A stretch of DNA of 5,522 nt, from positions 1-5,522 of the forward strand of contig JAUVBH010000130.1 in NCBI GenBank assembly GCA_030591285.1. Reading direction: 5' to 3'. Shown one piece after another: positions 1 through 5,522 of the stretch. The position numbers and the translations under genes were made by a program. Every line of letters starts with the position of its first letter. The stretch's first letter is position 1. This DNA is from Thermoplasmatota archaeon. Its GTDB lineage: Archaea > Thermoplasmatota > Penumbrarchaeia > Penumbrarchaeales > Penumbrarchaeaceae. A model generated the notes under the pieces. That model saw nothing but the letters and a program-made list of their open reading frames with translations. It was not told where the DNA came from and made no database searches.

Positions 1-149
1 GCAAGGGAGATATTCCTGGTTTCCACCGTAACTCCTGCAGCATCGGTAAACGCTTTGATCATTGGAAGGAGCGAATAGGTTGCCAATGCAGGGGCCTCAT
101 CGACTTTCGTATAGATTATCTTGGATCCGTTTCCGTTTTCATCCGCCAT
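1..149 (-). CDS. icd: Monomeric-type NADP-dependent isocitrate dehydrogenase, N-terminal fragment
   Basis: The first 49 codons of a gene that leaves the window at base 1. The product should oxidatively decarboxylate isocitrate to 2-oxoglutarate with NADP, or run in reverse as a carboxylase. The visible residues include KIIYTKVDEAPALATYSLLP followed by a segment reading AGVTVETRNISL. This matches from memory the highly conserved N-terminus of the monomeric (about 740 aa) IDH family, as in Azotobacter and Corynebacterium, and not the common homodimeric IDH. The ATG at 149-147 is chosen because an AAGGAG Shine-Dalgarno (163-158) lies 8 nt upstream and because homology begins about 10 residues in. 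It lies 26 nt after citF on the same strand, so it is probably co-transcribed and continues the citrate pathway. Only the N-terminus is visible, so catalytic residues cannot be checked. Confidence 0.88.
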   Translation of the reverse strand, partial: MADENGNGSKIIYTKVDEAPALATYSLLPMIKAFTDAAGVTVETRNISL

Positions 150-157
150 TTTTTCAA

Positions 158-163
158 CTCCTT
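158..163 (-). promoter_or_regulatory. Shine-Dalgarno site of the isocitrate dehydrogenase gene
   Basis: AAGGAG on the minus strand, 8 nt upstream of the ATG at 149-147. It supports that start. The leading AA also belongs to the 3' arm of the small inverted repeat at 162-179, while GGAG lies just outside the stem. Confidence 0.75.
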
Positions 164-179
164 AAGGATTATTCCTTAA
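162..179 (-). repeat. Inverted repeat at the citF stop / icd ribosome binding site
   Basis: TTAAGGATTATTCCTTAA on the plus strand is two perfect 7-base arms around a 4-base loop. It spans the citF TAA stop codon (178-176) and abuts the icd Shine-Dalgarno. In the mRNA it could form a small AT-rich hairpin that tunes icd translation or marks a processing point. It is too weak, and lacks a U-tract in the right place, to call a terminator. The structure is seen; any function is inferred. Confidence 0.45.
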
Positions 180-1831
180 TTTTCTCTCCTTTCAATATCG
201 GTCTTATCACGATTATCAACGAAAATTGCATCTTTGTAATATTTCGGAACAACACTGCGAACAACATCAATTATGGTCCCATCTCTATATTCGATGAGTG
301 CAACGATATCATCTCCCCAGTTAGGTTCGATCTTTCCACCGGTTATGTCATAGGACATCTTCTGTAACTCTTCGATAGTACAGATCCTGAGGTCCCTGGG
401 GATCTTGACATTTTTCAATTGCTCCAGGAGGTCCCCTCTTCTTGGATTGATGGCTATCCCTCTTTCAGTGACGATAACGTCCACAGTCACGCCTGGAGTG
501 ACCACAGTGGTGCATTTCTCAACAATAACTGGATATCTCCCTCTGAAAATAGGGACTGTAATAATGGTAAGTTCTGCACCTGCCGCGGTGTCGGAATGTC
601 CACCAACAGGTTCTGCCACCAGACCATTCGATAATGTGGCAGTATTGACATTGAAATCAAGGTCAACCTCCGAAGCTCCCAGGACCACGATATCAAGCTT
701 ATTGACGGTGCAGCCTTTGCCATGGATATTCGCGTATGCTCCGATCGGTAGGTCGACATGGTTCTTGGGGTCCTCTTTCATTGATTGGATAGCAGTAACA
801 TCAAAGGCCTGGCCTGTGATGAGCTTTTTCACAGTTCCTTCCTTCAGCATATCCACGAGGAACTTGGTAGATCCACCCTGGGCCCAGCTAGCGGTGATAT
901 CTTCATCCTTCATTTTCTGGTGGAGAAAATCCGTAAAAGCAAGTGATATTCCACCCGCTCCTGCCTGGAAGTTCATACCATCCTTGATGAATCCAAGAAG
1001 ACCAGCTATCCTGACCGCATCCTTTGCGATCTTCAATCTAGTAGGAGAGTTGGTGATCCTGAGCTCCCCTGATGCTATTTTATTTGGATCGCCAATCTTA
1101 TCTACAACAACAACGTAATCAACAAGTTCCTGGCTGATTGACATGGGAAAGTTGGGATATTCAACTAGATGATCCGTAATGGCCACTACTTTATTTGCGA
1201 ACCTGGCGTCCACATAGGAAAAGTTGATGGTTCCACAGGCGGATGGACCATCTACCCCATTCAGGTTTCCAAGCTCATCAGCAGAGGGTGCCCCGATAAA
1301 TGCAACATCAACAACAATGTCCCCGGCTTCGATCGCACGGACCCTTCCGCCATGGGATCGTATCCTTAATGGGTGATCAATATACTTTCCAGAGCTGATC
1401 ATTCTCCCGATCTCGCCTCGAGCGGATCCGCCCTCTATCCTGGTGATCGTTCCGTTCTTTACAGCGTTGATGATCGCTTCTTCCTGGCATGGAAATGTGG
1501 AACTGGGGGCCAGTGTCAGATCCTTGATCCCTTTCTTACCGATCTCTTCCAGGACCATGTTCATGACCATATCACCATTTCGGAAGTGATGATGGAAAGA
1601 TATCGTCATCCCATCTGCAAGACCAACTTTATCGATCACATCATTAAGAGTTGTCACGATCTGGCTTTTCTGGTCTGCAATATGTCCCAGTTTCGCTCCA
1701 TAACGATGAGTTTTTGTGGGGACTGCGTTGAATGGACCGCAGTAGGGAATTATTTCAACACCTTCGATCTCTTTGGGAACCATTCTGCCAATGGCATTCT
1801 CCACCCATTCAAGATCATCTGCCTTGACCAT
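176..1831 (-). CDS. citF: Citrate lyase alpha subunit (citrate CoA-transferase)
   Basis: A 551-residue CitF. The alpha subunit exchanges the acetyl group on the carrier thioester for citrate, giving citryl-thioester and acetate; it is a class II CoA-transferase, a group not known to use a covalent glutamyl intermediate. Family landmarks are IPYCGPF (28-34), SFHHHFRNGD (78-87), GAGG (291-294), GGHSDTAAGAELTI (410-423), then VTPGVTVDVIVTERGIAINP (444-463) and EYRDGTIIDVVR (514-525). Bacterial CitF is about 510 aa and ends near the last motif; this one carries an extra charged tail of about 25 residues. The ATG at 1831-1829 overlaps the citE stop by one base (TGATG), with GAGGTG (1844-1839) 7 nt upstream, which implies translational coupling. 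No signal peptide or membrane segment is seen, so it is cytoplasmic. Citramalate lyase alpha is the main alternative; the aconitase and IDH neighbours favour citrate. Confidence 0.95.
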   Translation of the reverse strand: MVKADDLEWVENAIGRMVPKEIEGVEIIPYCGPFNAVPTKTHRYGAKLGHIADQKSQIVTTLNDVIDKVGLADGMTISFHHHFRNGDMVMNMVLEEIGKKGIKDLTLAPSSTFPCQEEAIINAVKNGTITRIEGGSARGEIGRMISSGKYIDHPLRIRSHGGRVRAIEAGDIVVDVAFIGAPSADELGNLNGVDGPSACGTINFSYVDARFANKVVAITDHLVEYPNFPMSISQELVDYVVVVDKIGDPNKIASGELRITNSPTRLKIAKDAVRIAGLLGFIKDGMNFQAGAGGISLAFTDFLHQKMKDEDITASWAQGGSTKFLVDMLKEGTVKKLITGQAFDVTAIQSMKEDPKNHVDLPIGAYANIHGKGCTVNKLDIVVLGASEVDLDFNVNTATLSNGLVAEPVGGHSDTAAGAELTIITVPIFRGRYPVIVEKCTTVVTPGVTVDVIVTERGIAINPRRGDLLEQLKNVKIPRDLRICTIEELQKMSYDITGGKIEPNWGDDIVALIEYRDGTIIDVVRSVVPKYYKDAIFVDNRDKTDIERREN

Positions 1832-2781
1832 CAGCTTTCACCTCTCTCAGCTTTTTTTGCCTCAGCTATTTCCTTCTGGGTCTTGATGATCTCTTCATAG
1901 GTTGGGATGTTAAGATCAGCTGCTTCAGCTCTAGCCAGGATCTTTTCGGCCTTCAAAACAATAGGTCTATCGATCATCTTGTTCCCCAGTGCGATAACTC
2001 CAGATCCACGTGCTTTAGCTTCCTCAATTGCGTGCTTGACCTTTACTGAATATTCGATCTCATCGATGGTGGGATTGAAGGATCCATGGATAACCTCTAT
2101 CTGGCTTGGATGGATGCAGGCTTTTCCATCAAATCCCATGATCTTGACGGTCTCTGTCTCTTTCCTGAGTCCATCCATGTCCTTGAAATCAGAATAAACA
2201 GTGTCTATAGCTTGAATTCCAGCGGCTTTTGCTGCAAGAACGATAAGTTGCCTTGATGTGTGGATCGCTAATCCATCCGAACTCCTTATGCCTCCAAGAT
2301 CCGCTGTAAGGTCCTCTCCACCGATAGTGATGCCCTCGAGTCTTTTCGTGCATTTTGCGATCTCGGGTGCATTCAGGATGCCTTTTGCAGTTTCCATGGT
2401 GGCGAAAAGTTTGATCCTTCCTATCTGAAGTCCTTTCTTTTCTTCCATTTCGGTAACAAGTTCATCGACCTGAAGAACATCCTCTGATGATTCGACCTTG
2501 GGGATGTATATCCCATCCAATCTGTCACAGACGATCTGTTTGACATCCCATTTTCCCCAGGGGGTCTCAATTGGGTTGATCCTCACAGTGACCTCTACAT
2601 TCTGTCCAAAATCAACGACCTTGAGTGCCTCAGAGACCATCATTCTGGCGTCTATTTTGTAATCCGGACCAACCGCATCCTCAAGATCCAGAGAGATAAC
2701 GTCAGCCCCATAGAGACCTGCTGGAGGGATCATCTTTGGATTGTTACCAGGTACATAAAGCCTGGACCTTCTGAGCCTCAT
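1831..2781 (-). CDS. citE: Citrate lyase beta subunit (citryl-CoA/citryl-ACP lyase)
   Basis: A 316-residue member of the HpcH/HpaI aldolase / CitE family. It cleaves citryl-thioester to oxaloacetate and acetyl-thioester with Mg2+. Visible motifs are RSRLYVPGNNPKM (5-17), DLEDAV (32-37), VRINPIETPWG (66-76), PKVESSEDV (94-102), METAKG (129-134), GGEDLTADLG (154-163) and GKACIHPSQ (219-227). By family knowledge Glu130 and Asp157 are the expected metal ligands and are present with the usual spacing. The start is taken at 2781, not at the in-frame ATG at 2862, because GGGAGGTG (2796-2789) lies 7 nt upstream, because homology begins at once with RSRLYVPG, and because the ATG overlaps the citD stop as ATGA. 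The longer version would overlap citD by 85 nt. The C-terminus ends in a charged, probably helical tail rich in Lys, Glu and Ala. Confidence 0.95.
   Translation of the reverse strand: MRLRRSRLYVPGNNPKMIPPAGLYGADVISLDLEDAVGPDYKIDARMMVSEALKVVDFGQNVEVTVRINPIETPWGKWDVKQIVCDRLDGIYIPKVESSEDVLQVDELVTEMEEKKGLQIGRIKLFATMETAKGILNAPEIAKCTKRLEGITIGGEDLTADLGGIRSSDGLAIHTSRQLIVLAAKAAGIQAIDTVYSDFKDMDGLRKETETVKIMGFDGKACIHPSQIEVIHGSFNPTIDEIEYSVKVKHAIEEAKARGSGVIALGNKMIDRPIVLKAEKILARAEAADLNIPTYEEIIKTQKEIAEAKKAERGES
1839..1844 (-). promoter_or_regulatory. Shine-Dalgarno site of citF
   Basis: GAGGTG on the minus strand, inside the end of citE and 7 nt upstream of the citF ATG. With the TGATG stop-start overlap it supports coupled translation of citE and citF. 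Confidence 0.7.
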
Positions 2782-3065
2782 TCGAAAGCACCTCCCTTGA
2801 TGGCAGCTGCTTTGGTCCTGGCGATTATTGTGAAGTTCAAAGGACTTTTTCCATTGCTCCAAACCTTCACATCATCAATACCCATTCCCTTCAAGGTCTC
2901 CTCGAAGACCTTGAATACATCATCCCGGAAGAAATCCCTGGATTTCCCTTCGATCTCTATCTGGATGCCCGTTCCCGGTTCAGCTGGTGAAAGCTTGACT
3001 ATGCAATCTTCACGCTCTTCAGTACCAGCTACACCCTCTCTCCTTAACTTTGGGGTCGTGTTCAT
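2778..3065 (-). CDS. citD: Citrate lyase gamma subunit (acyl carrier), lacking the usual prosthetic-group serine
   Basis: A 95-residue protein that aligns from memory along its whole length with CitD (about 98 aa), the acyl carrier of the citrate lyase complex. Matching segments are VAGTEEREDCIV (12-23), GIQIEIEGK (33-41), VFEETLKGMGIDDVKV (52-67) and the end IIARTKAAAI (81-90). In characterised CitD the motif AGTLES carries, on its serine (Ser14 in Klebsiella), the 2'-(5''-phosphoribosyl)-3'-dephospho-CoA arm. Here it reads AGTEER, with Arg18 at that site and Glu19 at the next; the DNA codons confirm this. The nearest other candidates are Thr15 and Cys21. Identity rests on this alignment plus the immediate citE and citF neighbours. 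It starts 14 nt after the aconitase stop with a weak AAGG site, and its stop overlaps the citE start by 4 nt. Confidence 0.9.
   Translation of the reverse strand: MNTTPKLRREGVAGTEEREDCIVKLSPAEPGTGIQIEIEGKSRDFFRDDVFKVFEETLKGMGIDDVKVWSNGKSPLNFTIIARTKAAAIKGGAFE
2789..2796 (-). promoter_or_regulatory. Shine-Dalgarno site deciding the citE start
   Basis: GGGAGGTG on the minus strand, within the last codons of citD and 7 nt upstream of the ATG at 2781-2779. This is a near-perfect anti-16S match and is the main reason to reject the upstream in-frame start at 2862. Confidence 0.85.
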
Positions 3066-3079
3066 CTTATCGCCTTCGA

Positions 3080-5002
3080 TCAGGATAAAAGGTTCTTGGT
3101 GTAGTTCAGGGTGCCACCTTGTTTGATGACATCAAGTTCCCTGTCAGAAAGGTCATGGATAACAGGTATCTCTATACCATTCTTTTCAACAACGAGTTTC
3201 AGCTCCTTTGTAAGGTCAGAGATGTCAAGGTTCAGTTTATCCCCCTGTTCCAGTTTATCGAAATCCTGTGGGTCCTTGAACATCAAGGGAAGGATGCCGA
3301 AATTGACCAGATTTGCTCTGTGGATCCTCGCGAAGGATTTCACGATCACAGCTTTTACTCCGAGGTATTTCGGAGCTATGGCAGCATGCTCTCGGGAGGA
3401 ACCCTGTCCATAGTTCTCTCCTGCAATGATGAAGCCGCCATTTTTCTCCCGTGCCCTTTTTGGGAAGTCCTCATCCACCTGTGAGAAGACATATTCTGAA
3501 ATGGCCGGGATATTGGACCTTAGTGGTAGTATCTTTGCACCGGCTGGCATAATATGATCGGTGGTGATATTATCATCGACCTTGATCAGGACCTCGCCAT
3601 TGTGCTCCGCAGGGAGTGGATGGAACTCAGGCAGAGGTTGAATATTCGGTCCTCTGATGATCTCGACCTTTTTAGCCTCCTCAAGCGGCAATGGTTCAAT
3701 GAAGAGATTGTTGTCTATGAGATATCTCTCTGGCTCCTTGATCGGGTCGAGGCCTGAAAATTCCCTGGGATCTGAGAACTCTCCTTTAAGAGCTGTGGCA
3801 GCTGCCATTTCAGGTGAGACAAGGTATACATCAGCAGATTTTGTTCCTGACCTTCCAGGGAAGTTCCTGTTGAAGGTCCTGACAGATACTGCATCAGTCT
3901 TTGGTGCGAGTCCCATTCCAATGCAAGGGCCGCATCCACTCTCTAGTATGCGGAAGCCTGCCTCAACCAGATCAGCATATGCTCCGGTTCTGATCATTTC
4001 CCTGATGATCGTCCTGGATCCCGGCGAAACAGTGGCAGTGACGTCTTCGTGTACTCTCTTTCCTTTGACCATATTCGCAACTATCATCAGGTCGCGGAAG
4101 GAAGAGTTTGTGCATGATCCAACACATACCTGGTCAACTTTTTTACCTGCAAGTTCAGATATTGTTACAACCTTTCCTGGAGAATGAGGTTTGGCTACCA
4201 ATGGACCAAGTGATCCAATATCAATTTCCATGATCTCGTCGTATTTCGCTCCATCGTCTGCTTTTGCTTCTGCCCATTGGTCTCCTCTTCCCATGGCTTC
4301 CATGTACTTCTTGGTAATATCATCAGAAGGGAAAATGGATGTTGTGCAGCCGGTCTCAGTTCCCATATTTGTAATAGTTGCCCTATCCGGAACAGATAGG
4401 TTGAGGATACCCGGACCAAAATATTCCAGGATGTATCCTCTTCCTCCCTTAACATCGATCCTTCTTAGGATCTCCAGGATGATATCCTTACCACTTACCC
4501 CCGGTACTAGTTTCCCAGTGAGTTTGACGCCCATGATCTTAGGATATTTCAGTTTAAAAGCTCCACCTGCCATTGCAACAGCAATATCCAACCCACCCGC
4601 ACCGATCGCTATCTGCCCCATTCCACCTGCTGTAGGTGTGTGGGAATCGGAGCCAATAAGGGTCTTCCCTGGTCTTGCGAACCTCTCGAGAAAGACCTGG
4701 TGGCAAATGCCATTCCCGGCCTTTGATAATATGAGGCCGTATCTCTTGGCAATGGACTGTAGATAGCGGTGATCATCCGCGTTCTTGAAGTCCGATTGTA
4801 GCATATTGTGGTCAATGAAGGAGACTGAGAGTTCAGCTTGAACTCTGTCAAGACCCATAGCCTCGAACTGAAGGTATGCCATCGTTCCGGTGGCATCTTG
4901 TGTCAGGGTATGGTCCATTGTGATCGCTATCTCCTCGTCTATTTTCTCGGTTCCCTCTACCAAGTGATCGTGTAAGATCTTCTGAGCCAGAGTGAGTGCC
5001 AT
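3080..5002 (-). CDS. Aconitate hydratase, short Aquifex-type aconitase
   Basis: A 640-residue [4Fe-4S] dehydratase that interconverts citrate and isocitrate through cis-aconitate. It has the LeuC-like catalytic part and the LeuD-like swivel part in one chain, in the order of the putative aconitase family seen in Aquifex and many anaerobes (about 640-660 aa), shorter than the roughly 890-residue AcnA and AcnB. Motifs are DHTLTQDATGTMA (30-42), GSDSHTPTAGGMGQIAIGAG (117-136), VGSCTNSS (294-301) and ESGCGPCIGMGLAP (354-367); the cluster cysteines would be Cys297, Cys357 and Cys360. The swivel domain has NITTDHIMPAGA (478-489), GENYGQGSSREHAA (528-541), with the substrate-binding SRE at 536-538, and FARIHRANLVNFGILPL (557-573). 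The ATG at 5002-5000 has GGAGG 6 nt upstream. As first gene of the operon, before citDEF and icd, a citrate substrate is much more likely than isopropylmalate or homocitrate. Confidence 0.93.
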   Translation of the reverse strand: MALTLAQKILHDHLVEGTEKIDEEIAITMDHTLTQDATGTMAYLQFEAMGLDRVQAELSVSFIDHNMLQSDFKNADDHRYLQSIAKRYGLILSKAGNGICHQVFLERFARPGKTLIGSDSHTPTAGGMGQIAIGAGGLDIAVAMAGGAFKLKYPKIMGVKLTGKLVPGVSGKDIILEILRRIDVKGGRGYILEYFGPGILNLSVPDRATITNMGTETGCTTSIFPSDDITKKYMEAMGRGDQWAEAKADDGAKYDEIMEIDIGSLGPLVAKPHSPGKVVTISELAGKKVDQVCVGSCTNSSFRDLMIVANMVKGKRVHEDVTATVSPGSRTIIREMIRTGAYADLVEAGFRILESGCGPCIGMGLAPKTDAVSVRTFNRNFPGRSGTKSADVYLVSPEMAAATALKGEFSDPREFSGLDPIKEPERYLIDNNLFIEPLPLEEAKKVEIIRGPNIQPLPEFHPLPAEHNGEVLIKVDDNITTDHIMPAGAKILPLRSNIPAISEYVFSQVDEDFPKRAREKNGGFIIAGENYGQGSSREHAAIAPKYLGVKAVIVKSFARIHRANLVNFGILPLMFKDPQDFDKLEQGDKLNLDISDLTKELKLVVEKNGIEIPVIHDLSDRELDVIKQGGTLNYTKNLLS

Positions 5003-5008
5003 TTTATT

Positions 5009-5013
5009 CCTCC
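5009..5013 (-). promoter_or_regulatory. Shine-Dalgarno site of the aconitase gene
   Basis: GGAGG on the minus strand, 6 nt upstream of the ATG at 5002-5000. It fixes the start of the first operon gene. Confidence 0.85.
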
Positions 5014-5021
5014 AACTAGTC

Positions 5022-5034
5022 GCTCCCGGGGAGC
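5022..5034. promoter_or_regulatory. GC-rich dyad, candidate operator of the operon
   Basis: GCTCCCGGGGAGC is a perfect inverted repeat of 6-base arms around one central base. It stands out in an AT-rich intergenic region. It lies between the candidate TATA boxes and the aconitase Shine-Dalgarno, at or just before the expected transcription start, where a bound repressor would block RNA polymerase. A 5'-leader hairpin is the alternative. The symmetry is seen; the role is inferred. Confidence 0.4.
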
Positions 5035-5042
5035 TTGAGGTC

Positions 5043-5050
5043 TATTTAAG
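5043..5050 (-). promoter_or_regulatory. Candidate archaeal TATA box of the aconitase-citrate lyase operon
   Basis: CTTAAATA on the minus strand, preceded by GGGAA, which loosely fits a BRE element. About 25 nt downstream would put the transcript start near 5020-5022, giving a leader of about 20 nt that contains the GGAGG site. This spacing suits an archaeal promoter. A second TATA-like sequence at 5055-5066 is the alternative. Confidence 0.5.
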
Positions 5051-5054
5051 TTCC

Positions 5055-5066
5055 CGTATATATACG
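5055..5066. promoter_or_regulatory. Palindromic TATA element CGTATATATACG
   Basis: A perfect 12-base palindrome with alternating TA. It could be a second TATA box for the minus-strand operon (start near 5034) or a regulator site just upstream of the box at 5043-5050. Its symmetry means it gives no direction by itself. Confidence 0.4.
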
Positions 5067-5143
5067 TTACTAAAATTTGAGAAAAGGACCGTATTTACGA
5101 ATTCATGGAACATATCAAATCATATTCTGCTCGAATATTCATA

Positions 5144-5153
5144 ATTTTAAAAT
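5144..5153 (+). promoter_or_regulatory. Candidate TATA box of the divergent regulator gene
   Basis: ATTTTAAAAT, a symmetric AT block centred about 39 nt upstream of the ATG at 5188. A start about 25 nt downstream of its centre would give a leader of roughly 12-15 nt. No good Shine-Dalgarno is seen before that ATG, so a very short leader would fit. GAATATTC (5133-5140), another small palindrome, lies just upstream. Confidence 0.4.
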
Positions 5154-5187
5154 AGTTGATTACAGATGGTGTCGCCGGGTTGGTCTG

Positions 5188-5522
5188 ATGATCGGACTGT
5201 CGAAGACCGAAAGTTTGGCATTCATAGGCCTTGTCACCTATCCGGACGACAAGGACCGCGAAATCGCCGATAGGCTTTCACTTCCAAATTCCACATTCGC
5301 ATCTGCCAAGGCCAGACTTCTCGAGTCCGGGTTTTTACAGGAAACCTACTTACCGGTCTTTCCAAAACTGGGTATGGAACTACTGGCTACAGTATACAGC
5401 GATTTCAACCCATCTGTGAGGGTTGAGGAAAGGATACAGCATTCAAGGAAAACCGTTGAGGTCTATCCAGAGATCATTCTGTCCATGGGAGAATCCCATA
5501 GAGGATTTTCATTATCAATAGC
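5188..5522 (+). CDS. Winged-helix DNA-binding regulator, N-terminal part
   Basis: The reading frame from the ATG at 5188 is open to the end of the window (111 codons) and is incomplete. Residues 1-17 form a likely first helix (begins MIGLSKTESLAFIGLV). KDREIADRLSLP (22-33) then NSTFASAKARLLESGFL (34-50) look like the helix-turn-helix and recognition helix of a MarR- or Lrp-like winged helix, and residues 48-57 could be the wing. The segment after residue 58 has no motif I recognise and may start a ligand or dimer domain. No in-frame ATG, GTG or TTG precedes this ATG nearby. It is divergent from the aconitase-citrate lyase operon, 185 nt away, so it is a plausible local regulator, but this is inferred from position only. 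The family is not certain. Confidence 0.7.
   Translation, partial: MIGLSKTESLAFIGLVTYPDDKDREIADRLSLPNSTFASAKARLLESGFLQETYLPVFPKLGMELLATVYSDFNPSVRVEERIQHSRKTVEVYPEIILSMGESHRGFSLSI

Noticed and set aside
405..1118. Open plus-strand frame of 237 codons
   Set aside because: It is antisense to citF, whose motifs are unmistakable; its protein has no recognisable pattern and shows the mirror composition of the real gene.
2782..2862. An N-terminal extension of CitE of 27 residues from an in-frame ATG at 2862
   Set aside because: It lies wholly within citD in another frame, has no family similarity, and the strong GGGAGGTG site fits the ATG at 2781.
2985..2992. Ser26 of CitD as a shifted prosthetic-group site
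   Set aside because: It aligns with the position after the second strand (KLSP against RIGP in bacterial CitD), well past the known attachment site; I keep it only as a remote possibility.
4191..4766. Open plus-strand frame of 191 codons
   Set aside because: It is antisense to the conserved aconitase catalytic region and shows no family motif or good ribosome binding site.
3080..5002. Isopropylmalate isomerase or homoaconitase as the identity of the 640-aa enzyme
   Set aside because: Those are usually separate large and small subunits in archaea; here both parts are fused with Aquifex-type aconitase motifs, and the neighbours handle citrate and isocitrate.
5166..5168. ATG at 5166 as the regulator start
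   Set aside because: It is not in frame with the helix-turn-helix reading frame; the ATG at 5188 is the first in-frame start.
5231..5419. Plus-strand frame of 62 codons
   Set aside because: It overlaps the winged-helix regulator in another frame, and the regulator frame from 5188 has clear helix-turn-helix character and stays open to the window end.
1..5522. CRISPR arrays, tRNA or rRNA genes, insertion sequences
   Set aside because: No regularly spaced repeats, cloverleaf-like segments, transposase motifs or terminal repeats were seen; nearly all bases are taken by the genes listed.

Overview
The window looks like chromosomal DNA of an archaeon, or less likely of a bacterium with archaeal-looking promoters. 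The lineage is inferred only. The clues are TATA-like boxes (CTTAAATA, and CGTATATATACG) upstream of strong GGAGG-type Shine-Dalgarno sites, and short leaders. Frequent AGG arginine codons and a short winged-helix regulator fit too. The mix would suit a euryarchaeon such as a Thermoplasmatota member, but no marker gene in the window proves it.

Bases 5002 to 1 carry one tightly packed minus-strand operon. Its order of transcription is: an Aquifex-type aconitase of 640 aa (5002-3080); citD, the citrate lyase acyl-carrier subunit (3065-2778); citE, the citryl lyase subunit (2781-1831); citF, the citrate CoA-transferase subunit (1831-176); and the 5' end of a monomeric NADP-type isocitrate dehydrogenase gene (149 to beyond base 1). 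citD/citE overlap by 4 nt (ATGA) and citE/citF by 1 nt (TGATG). The other gaps are 14 and 26 nt. All five genes have Shine-Dalgarno-like sites, weak for citD.

A divergent control region (5003-5187) holds two candidate TATA boxes for the operon, a GC-rich dyad between the promoter and the start codon, and a symmetric AT box facing the other way. From 5188 a plus-strand winged-helix regulator gene begins and runs off the window.

Together the enzymes connect oxaloacetate plus acetate with citrate, isocitrate and 2-oxoglutarate. These are the three consecutive steps that form one arm of the reductive TCA cycle, or, run the other way, a route to 2-oxoglutarate and glutamate. No citrate carrier, citrate lyase ligase (CitC) or prosthetic-group genes (CitX, CitG) are visible. 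The most striking observation is that CitD lacks the serine that normally carries the phosphoribosyl-dephospho-CoA prosthetic group: the usual AGT-x-E-S motif reads AGTEER here. This raises the possibility of a citrate lyase that works with free CoA thioesters or an unusual attachment, inside a dedicated aconitase-citrate lyase-isocitrate dehydrogenase operon.
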